From positions 1-61,242 of the forward strand of contig DATFOK010000084.1 in NCBI GenBank assembly GCA_035265665.1: a stretch of DNA of 61,242 nucleotides, read 5' to 3'. Positions 55,869 to 61,242 of the stretch are shown here, piece after piece. The DNA comes from DASUPK01 sp035265665. Lineage in GTDB: Bacteria; Actinomycetota; Thermoleophilia; Solirubrobacterales; 70-9. Below the pieces are notes generated by a model. That model ran no database searches. It saw only the letters and a program-made list of their open reading frames with translations, and had not been told where the DNA came from. The stretch's first letter is position 1; the number at the start of each line of letters is the position of its first letter. The position numbers and the translations under genes are program-made.

Positions 55869-58819
55869 TCCTCTTCGCCCTCCTCGGACCAGGGCTCTTC
55901 CTCCGGCAGCCCGCGCTCGCGTCGGCAGATCGGCTGGAAGCTGCACCAGTCGGGACAGCTGCCCCCGAGGGGATCGCGGATCACCTTCCCGGAATGGATC
56001 GAGGCGATGATCTCCTCGGCCTTTTCCCTGGCCTCGTCAAGGGCGGTATCAAAGGCCTCGTCGTCGAGGTGGTCCTTGGGGCGCGGGTCGAGGCCGGCGA
56101 GGTCCTCGGCGAGCTCCTTCCGGAGGAGCCCTTTGGGCTTCCGGTCGCCCGTCCCGCCGAGCGGCCGGTAGAGCCCGCCGGCGAGATCGTGCCCCCAGAG
56201 CTCCCGCGCGGCCAGCATGTAGAGCTGCAGCTGGAGCTTGCCCCGCTTCTCGAGCATCGCGGCGCCGCCCTCGACCTTCCCTCCCGACTTGTAATCCTGA
56301 ACGAGGGCCTCGCCGTGAGGACCGAGGTCGATGCGGTCGATCTGACCGTGGACGCCGCCGCCGGCGAGCTGCAGGGGACCCTGCTCGGACTCGTCGAAGC
56401 CGAACGCGGCCTCGGTATGGGCGGGCACGAAGGGGGTGGCCGTGGCCGCCTCATCCGTGAGAAACGCCATCACGATGCCCTCGACCCGGCGCAGTGCGGC
56501 CGCGGTGTCGGCGATCTCCGGCGGCAGGCGCTCCGCACCGATCTCGGCGATCAGCTCGCGGGCCCGCCGGTGCCAGGCATCCAGGGACTCGCGGATGGGG
56601 CGCGGCTCAGGCCCCGGCGGCTCCTCATAGAGGGACTCGAGCACCTGGTGCGCGATCGAGCCGCTGATCAGTGGCTCGTCCACCGGCCCGATCCGCTGCG
56701 GTCGGAGTTCGTGCCCGACGAACCAGCGATAGGGACAGAGCGCGTACTCCTCCAGGGTCGAGGGGCCGAACAGCCTGATCTCCCGCATCCGCTCGAGCAC
56801 CGGCTCGAGCCGGAGCGGGCCCGGGCGCAGCCGGCCGTTCTCGGTCCTCGGCCCGGTGGCGGCCCTGGCCCTTGCAAGCTCGCGGTCACTGGGCGCCGAG
56901 TCGGGATCGAAGACGGACTCGGCCAGGCCACGGCCGCCGGCCTCCGCGACGATCGCCTCGTCGCGCTCCTCGAGTTCCTCGGGCAGCTTGGGGGCGAGCA
57001 GCTCGCGAACCTCGTCGACGTACGGCGAGCGCGAGGTCGCGCCGCCCTCGTCGTCCGCGCTTCGCCAGGAGAGCCAGAGCCGCTCCTTAGGTCGCGAGAG
57101 ACAGACCGAGAACAGGTACCGGTCCTCGACCTCGGCCTTCTTTCGCTCGGGCAGGCCGAGTGCGCGACGGTCGTCGTCGGAGAGCAGCGGGCCGCCGGTG
57201 TCGCGGCGCGGGAAGTCGCCGTCCTGCATCGAGCAGACGAACATGTGCGCCACCCGACGGGCGCGGGCCCGGTAGGGGCTGATCACGCGGACCCTGCCCT
57301 CGGTGGGCCCCCGCCACATCGGCACGTCTAGCTCGGTGACAGCGGCGATCACCTCTTGAGGGGAGTGGGGGAGGCCGAGCGCGGCAAGCTCGGTGAGCGC
57401 TTGCTCGATCTCCGCTCCCGCTCGCAGCTCGAGTGCCCGGTCCTCCTCCGTGACGACACCCCGGCGGCGCACGGCCGCCTCCGCGATCCAGCGGGCCTGC
57501 TTGCCGGCCTCGCGCAGCAGCGCCGCTCCCGATCCGGCCTCGCGAAGCTTGGTGACCTCGCGCAGGCCCCGGTGTCCGTCTTCGGCGTCGGGACGCCAGG
57601 CCTCGAGCGCCTCATCGGTCGTCCGCAGCCGGCCGCGGAGCAGCCGGCGCTCGAACCAGTCCACCATCGAGGGCGGCGCGACGCCGGGGGTACGCAGGTA
57701 GGCGAGCAGCTCCGGCGCGCCGCCGCCGTCGACCGCGGCCCGGAGCAGGGCGATGAGACCCGCCCCGGTGGCGGTTCGAGTGGCGGCCAGGTCGGCCTGC
57801 ACGGCGACCGGGATGCCGTAGCGGCTCAGCACCCGGCGGTAGAGCGGTCCCGCCGAGCGCGGATCGCGGAGCACGATCGCGATCTCCCCGGCCGGCACCC
57901 CCTCGTCCAGCAGGCGAGCCACCTCGCCGCCCACGGCCTCCACCTCCGCGAGCTCGCCCGCCGAGGCCAGAAGCGCGACGCCGCCGTCGTTCTCGATCGG
58001 CTCTGCGCCGTCCCGCTCGCCGAAGCGCCGCTCGACGTCGAACAGGGTCGAGCTTCGCGTAAAGCGGGGCTCGGCATCGAGACGCTCGATCGTCACACCC
58101 CCGAAGTCCCGGAGCTCCGCGAAGAGCGCGCCGCGGGCCAGAGTGAGCGACTCGCGGTCCTCCCAGGGCAGCGCGACCGTCACGTCGGTGATCGCCGAGA
58201 GCTCCCGAACGAGCTCGAGCTGTTCGTGCGTCAGGTCGTCGAAGCCGTAGAGGAAGACCGGGCGCGCTCCCCAGCCATCGGGGCGCTCGCGGAGAGCGGT
58301 GGTAGCGGCGGCGGCGAGGGAATGATCGTCGTGGAGGCCGAGCTCGCCGCGGACGCTCAGGTAGGACTCGTAGAGCGACGCGATCTCCTGCTCATACCGG
58401 CCGGCCTCCGTCGCCCGCTCTCGCAGAGCATTCGAATCGACCAGCGCAGCCTGTAGTTCCGATACGAGCTCCTCCAGAGCCGCCGGGAACCCTGGTCTGC
58501 GGGACGAGGGCGCGAGGATCCTGAGATGAGACCGCGACGCGGCCTCCCGGGCGAGCCGGAGCCGCTGGGTTCGGCTGACCGCCGGACCGGCCGGCGCGTC
58601 CATTGCCCGCGCCACCAAGGCGAAGAGCTGATCGAACGTGCCCACCGTCGCGCCGATCACCACGGCGCCGTCGCGGGTGAGCTCCTTCTCGAAGCGCTCC
58701 ACGTCGTCCACGGTGGGGACGACCAGCACCGGGTCGCGCTCGGCGGCCGTTTTGAACGCAACGAGGATCTTCCCCGTTCGCCCCGAGTTCGGGGGCCCGA
58801 CGATCAGTTTCACGCCCAT
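55865..58819 (-). CDS. addB: AddB-like nuclease/recombination subunit
   Basis: A 984-residue partner of AddA. An N-terminal P-loop reads LIVGPPNSGRTGKILVAF, where the usual Lys of GKT/S is Arg. Later come MFVCSMQDGDFPRRDTGG and a C-terminal nuclease with ALVQDYKSGGK and four Cys for a [4Fe-4S] cluster (EYALCPYRWF, CPDWCSFQPIC). The ATG at 58819 is preferred because TATGCT lies 7 bases upstream at leaderless spacing; 58831 is an alternative. First gene of addB-addA-cyclotransferase. Confidence 0.9.
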   Translation of the reverse strand: MGVKLIVGPPNSGRTGKILVAFKTAAERDPVLVVPTVDDVERFEKELTRDGAVVIGATVGTFDQLFALVARAMDAPAGPAVSRTQRLRLAREAASRSHLRILAPSSRRPGFPAALEELVSELQAALVDSNALRERATEAGRYEQEIASLYESYLSVRGELGLHDDHSLAAAATTALRERPDGWGARPVFLYGFDDLTHEQLELVRELSAITDVTVALPWEDRESLTLARGALFAELRDFGGVTIERLDAEPRFTRSSTLFDVERRFGERDGAEPIENDGGVALLASAGELAEVEAVGGEVARLLDEGVPAGEIAIVLRDPRSAGPLYRRVLSRYGIPVAVQADLAATRTATGAGLIALLRAAVDGGGAPELLAYLRTPGVAPPSMVDWFERRLLRGRLRTTDEALEAWRPDAEDGHRGLREVTKLREAGSGAALLREAGKQARWIAEAAVRRRGVVTEEDRALELRAGAEIEQALTELAALGLPHSPQEVIAAVTELDVPMWRGPTEGRVRVISPYRARARRVAHMFVCSMQDGDFPRRDTGGPLLSDDDRRALGLPERKKAEVEDRYLFSVCLSRPKERLWLSWRSADDEGGATSRSPYVDEVRELLAPKLPEELEERDEAIVAEAGGRGLAESVFDPDSAPSDRELARARAATGPRTENGRLRPGPLRLEPVLERMREIRLFGPSTLEEYALCPYRWFVGHELRPQRIGPVDEPLISGSIAHQVLESLYEEPPGPEPRPIRESLDAWHRRARELIAEIGAERLPPEIADTAAALRRVEGIVMAFLTDEAATATPFVPAHTEAAFGFDESEQGPLQLAGGGVHGQIDRIDLGPHGEALVQDYKSGGKVEGGAAMLEKRGKLQLQLYMLAARELWGHDLAGGLYRPLGGTGDRKPKGLLRKELAEDLAGLDPRPKDHLDDEAFDTALDEAREKAEEIIASIHSGKVIRDPLGGSCPDWCSFQPICRRERGLPEEEPWSEEGEEE

Positions 58820-58826
58820 GCGACCC

Positions 58827-58832
58827 AGCATA
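58827..58832 (-). promoter_or_regulatory. addB: Leaderless-type -10 box for addB
   Basis: On the minus strand TATGCT lies 7 bases before the ATG at 58819. Confidence 0.4.
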
Positions 58833-58949
58833 GGTCGGGACTCGGCGCGCACCAACCGCTGAAAACAGCGTGGTTTTGCGCATAACGCGCGGAAACCTCG
58901 GGCAAGTTTTTTCCGCCGGGGGCGAGTCTAAGTTGGCCTGAGTTCAGAT

Positions 58950-58987
58950 GCGAGGGTGCTCCGCAGGCGAAGCCGAGGAGCAACCCG
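58950..58987 (+). repeat. Palindromic dispersed repeat, copy B
   Basis: A 38-base imperfect palindrome matching the reverse complement of 4082-4117 with one extra base on each side of the hairpin centre (GC-GAA-GC kept). It lies in the leader of the 151-residue gene and contains GAGGAGCA, which could act as a Shine-Dalgarno for the small upstream ORF when unfolded. Confidence 0.6.
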
Positions 58988-58991
58988 TTTT

Positions 58992-59030
58992 ATGGCGGAG
59001 CCGGATACAGGAGACATTGATTCGAAATGA
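58992..59030 (+). CDS. 12-residue upstream ORF / leader peptide
   Basis: ATG at 58992 opens a 12-codon frame, MAEPDTGDIDSK, whose TGA at 59028-59030 overlaps the ATG of the 151-residue gene (ATGA). A GAGGAG lies 11 bases upstream within the repeat hairpin. It probably couples translation of the downstream gene; too short to prove. Confidence 0.4.
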   Translation: MAEPDTGDIDSK

Positions 59031-59482
59031 CACTTTGCTTCGTAGACCCAGCAGACGCCATCAGGGCGATCGCCGACTCCGTCGGCCGTGAGGCCCGCCG
59101 CCAGCTCCTCGGTGAGGCTGTGCGCGCCTGGGTCGACGAGATACCGGACGAGGAGCTCCAGGAGCATTACGCGAAGGCGATCTCGGAGCTCGACGAGCAC
59201 GACATCTCGATGCTCGCCGCCTGGCACGGCTCCATGGAGATCGGCCAGCCGGTCCCCAATCGCGACTTCCTGATGGGCGCCTTCGACTCGCTCGGCGAGA
59301 ACCGCCGCGAGGCCCTGAAGCTCGCCGCCGGCTTCCGGGGCGAGGAGGCGTTCGAGGAGGGCATCTCGGAGGAGCGCGCCCTGGATCTGGTGCTCGAGTG
59401 GCTCTCCCCGCCGCGCCTGATGGAGCTCTGCCGCGAGGCTATGGAGCTCTACATGTGGGACCGCGGCGGCTCGGACAATTAG
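59027..59482 (+). CDS. Conserved-looking hypothetical protein (151 aa)
   Basis: A 151-residue, acidic, all-helical soluble protein (IRAIADSVGREARRQLLGEAVRAWVDEI, then EERALDLVLEWLSPPRLMELCREAMELYMWD). No known domain was recognised. The leader carries the palindromic repeat and a 12-codon upstream ORF coupled to its ATG, which suggests translational control. It converges on the HAD hydrolase gene. Confidence 0.7.
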   Translation: MTLCFVDPADAIRAIADSVGREARRQLLGEAVRAWVDEIPDEELQEHYAKAISELDEHDISMLAAWHGSMEIGQPVPNRDFLMGAFDSLGENRREALKLAAGFRGEEAFEEGISEERALDLVLEWLSPPRLMELCREAMELYMWDRGGSDN

Positions 59483-59499
59483 GCGGCTGCAAACCTGCG

Positions 59500-60147
59500 T
59501 CAGAGCGCCAGTGCCTCCCGGATCTCCTTGATTGCCTGATCGTTGTCCCGGTAGTGGACGGCCGACATGCCGAGCTCCCGGGCGGTGTCGCAGTTGACGT
59601 CCGTGTCGTCGATGAAGAGGCATTCCGCTGGGACGAGGCCGCCCATGCGCTCGAGCGTGAGGTCGTAGATCTCGCGGTCCGGCTTGCGCATGCCGACGAA
59701 GCCGGAGTCGACCACCACCTCGAAGATCTCGTCGACGGGCAGCATGGTTCGCCAGAGCGGCTCCCACTCGCGGACGTTGTTGGTCAGCAGGCCCATGCCG
59801 TAGCCGCCCTCCTTCGCTTCGCGCATCAGCTCGATCATCGGTTCGTTTGGATGGAGCGCGTCGAAGTAGATCTCGCGGAAGCGGTGTAGCTCCGGCCTGC
59901 GCCCTAGGACGGGCTCGAGGGCGTGGCCGAGCTTGCCCAGGAAGTCCGCCTCGCTGAGCCGGCCGGTCTCGAGCTCGAAGAGGGGATGGCGCCCGTCCTC
60001 TTCCTGAATCCGCCTCATCCCCTTGACCAGCTCCTCGAACGGGAGGCCGGTCTGATCCTGAACCGCGGCGAAGGACTGGATGAGTGGCGTGGTGAGGACC
60101 CCGCCGAAGTCCGAGATCACCGTGGTGATCCGCCCGTCTTCGCTCAT
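59500..60147 (-). CDS. HAD-superfamily hydrolase (YihX-like)
   Basis: A 215-residue HAD-IA phosphatase-like protein. Motif I is VISDFGGVLTTP, where the second Asp of DxD is Gly as in YihX-like and epoxide-hydrolase N-terminal relatives; motif II is GLLTNN; motif III Lys is in GMRKPDREIY; motif IV is CLFIDDTDVNCDTA. Substrate unknown. Its start overlaps the preceding gene by four bases. Confidence 0.87.
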   Translation of the reverse strand: MSEDGRITTVISDFGGVLTTPLIQSFAAVQDQTGLPFEELVKGMRRIQEEDGRHPLFELETGRLSEADFLGKLGHALEPVLGRRPELHRFREIYFDALHPNEPMIELMREAKEGGYGMGLLTNNVREWEPLWRTMLPVDEIFEVVVDSGFVGMRKPDREIYDLTLERMGGLVPAECLFIDDTDVNCDTARELGMSAVHYRDNDQAIKEIREALAL

Positions 60148-60857
60148 CTCCGCCAGAGGAGGTAGCTGCCGAGTCCCAGGACGCCGTCGGTCTGGCAGCG
60201 GAAGAGGCCCGCAGAGGCACCGCCCACCTTCACATGGCCGAGAGACGACGCCGCCACTCTGGTGGCGGCCGCCCTGCTCGCTCGCTCGGCCTCCTCCGGC
60301 CAGAGCTCGAGGCCGAAGCGGGTGGGGTGTCCCTCCCCGTCGTACTGGGTCGAGATGAAAGCGTCCTCGAATCGGCTGTCATCCTCGCCTCGGATCAGCC
60401 AGGCGCCCGTCCGCTCCTCGCCGTGGTCCGCCCCCGGCTCGCCGCGGGCCTCGGCGACCAGCAGCGACTCATCGCCGGCATCGATCGCCAGGTGGCGGAA
60501 AGTGCCCGCCCCTTCGAATGGCTCGGCGCCCCAGCGACTGATCTGGCCGGCGCATTGGAATGTCCGGCGGTCCTTCGTGTCCACGTCCGCGATATAGACG
60601 ACGATCGTGTGATCGCCGTCGGGGAGCGGGATCTCGGCGGTGCGCGGGCTCAGTGTCGCCTCGATGGTCGCATCGCCCGCGGTGATCTCGATCGTCGCGG
60701 CGTCCCCGCCCTCCTCCAGGGAGTAGGTCGCGGGCCGGACTCCGTCCTCGCTCAGCAGTAACGCCCCGGGGTCGCCGAGGTCCCAGGCCAGTCCGCCGAC
60801 GCCGGCGGCCGCATCGCCGAAGCCGCAGACGAACGACCGTGACCCCGTGCCGTTCAT
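60144..60857 (-). CDS. Hypothetical protein (237 aa), beta-rich
   Basis: A 237-residue soluble protein of mostly beta character (ATIEITAGDATIEATLSP, HTIVVYIADVDTKDRRTFQC) with a C-terminal VKVGGASAGLFRCQTDGVLGLGSYL. No signal peptide, membrane segment or catalytic motif was recognised. Translational overlaps with FxsA-like and HAD genes make it the middle of a three-gene operon. Confidence 0.65.
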   Translation of the reverse strand: MNGTGSRSFVCGFGDAAAGVGGLAWDLGDPGALLLSEDGVRPATYSLEEGGDAATIEITAGDATIEATLSPRTAEIPLPDGDHTIVVYIADVDTKDRRTFQCAGQISRWGAEPFEGAGTFRHLAIDAGDESLLVAEARGEPGADHGEERTGAWLIRGEDDSRFEDAFISTQYDGEGHPTRFGLELWPEEAERASRAAATRVAASSLGHVKVGGASAGLFRCQTDGVLGLGSYLLWRR

Positions 60858-61242
60858 CCGCCGAACGGTTCCCTGCCGGGTGGCAGTTCGTCCTCGTCGC
60901 GGACCTCCTGGCCCGTCCCCTCGATGTCGTCCGGGCGCGGGCCCGCTTGGCGCGGCGGCACCGGCGGCTCCTCCCAGCTGAACGGATCCTCTTCGCCCGG
61001 CTGACGCGGCGCCCCCGACGGGCCTCCGGGGGCGGGACGCGGGCGCGGGGGGCGCCGGGAGGCTCGGGGGCGCCGGGAGGCTCCGAAGGTCCAGACCGCT
61101 TCTCCCAGGGCGATCCGGCGCCTGACCAGGCGGGCCGACATAGCCCGGACCAGGGCGCGGGTGGGCGGGATCAGCAGGATCAGCCCGAGGATGTCGGTCA
61201 GGAAGCCGGGCGTGAGCAGCAGCGCGCCGCCCATGATCACCA
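60854..61242 (-). CDS. fxsA: FxsA-family membrane protein, 5' end cut by the window
   Basis: The visible C-terminal 129 residues begin inside the conserved membrane part of FxsA: MGGALLLTPGFLTDILGLILLIPPTRALVRA. A long Pro/Arg/Gly-rich cytoplasmic tail follows. E. coli FxsA, when overproduced, relieves exclusion of phage T7 by F plasmids; its normal role is unknown. The N-terminal helices lie beyond 61242. Confidence 0.82.
   Translation of the reverse strand, partial: VIMGGALLLTPGFLTDILGLILLIPPTRALVRAMSARLVRRRIALGEAVWTFGASRRPRASRRPPRPRPAPGGPSGAPRQPGEEDPFSWEEPPVPPRQAGPRPDDIEGTGQEVRDEDELPPGREPFGG

Noticed and set aside
52353..56171. Very long plus-strand ORF (1272 codons) antisense to addA
   Set aside because: It mirrors the real helicase gene in GC-rich DNA, has Arg/Leu/Glu-rich composition without domains, and addA carries all helicase motifs.

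Overview
The window is a GC-rich, gene-dense bacterial chromosome segment. Many genes overlap by 1-4 bases, GTG, TTG and probably CTG starts are common, and several first-in-operon genes look leaderless. F420-type luciferase-like oxidoreductase, CWB2-type wall protein, MarP-like protease, SpoIIE/STAS signalling and an actinobacterial-type [NiFe] hydrogenase together suggest an actinobacterium, plausibly of the Thermoleophilia (Solirubrobacterales-like). That placement is inference from gene content, not from a marker gene. No rRNA, tRNA, CRISPR array, transposase or phage gene was seen.

Layout. 1-8.4 kb: DNA glycosylase, LLM oxidoreductase, a metallo-beta-lactamase-fold operon, acyl-CoA dehydrogenase behind a TetR/FadR-like operator, an EnvC-like M23 peptidase, a His/Gly/Asn-rich membrane protein and an alpha/beta hydrolase. 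8.4-14 kb: lysA-hom-thrC-(SHOCT)-thrB, making lysine and threonine, ending in a small membrane protein with Ser at every third residue 22 times in a row. 14-18.5 kb: small secreted, NTF2-like, cupin and FG-GAP surface genes.

18.4-36.1 kb is the centrepiece: a divergent [NiFe]-hydrogenase locus. Leftward from about 26.66 kb run a DUF1059 protein, four small single-span membrane proteins, hypF, hypC, a SIS-HypC-SIS fusion, hypD, hypE, a zinc ribbon and a Cys-rich protein. Rightward run the small and large hydrogenase subunits, a pseudo-protease, a NifU/Rieske protein, a true M52 protease, MoxR-type AAA+ and VWA proteins, a CooC-like ATPase, a Cys-rich winged-helix protein, a PadR regulator and a second CooC-like ATPase. 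HypA and HypB are absent from the window, so CooC/MoxR/VWA proteins may take over nickel handling. The small membrane proteins could tether the cytoplasmic enzyme to the membrane, feeding electrons from trace H2 to the respiratory chain. This is the best candidate for an under-described system here.

36.1-61.2 kb: a roughly 640-base region with a structured element and one weak ORF, a lone large glutamate synthase (gltB), a frameshifted NHL-repeat protein, a GAF-SpoIIE-HATPase/STAS partner-switching pair next to an FHA protein, SRPBCC and lipoprotein genes, a penicillin-binding protein divergent from a MarP-like serine protease, an HxlR regulator with an apparent self-operator, a secreted beta-propeller, an addB-addA recombination operon, and a HAD/FxsA operon cut by the window end. 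A palindromic repeat occurs twice, 55 kb apart, each time in a 5' leader.
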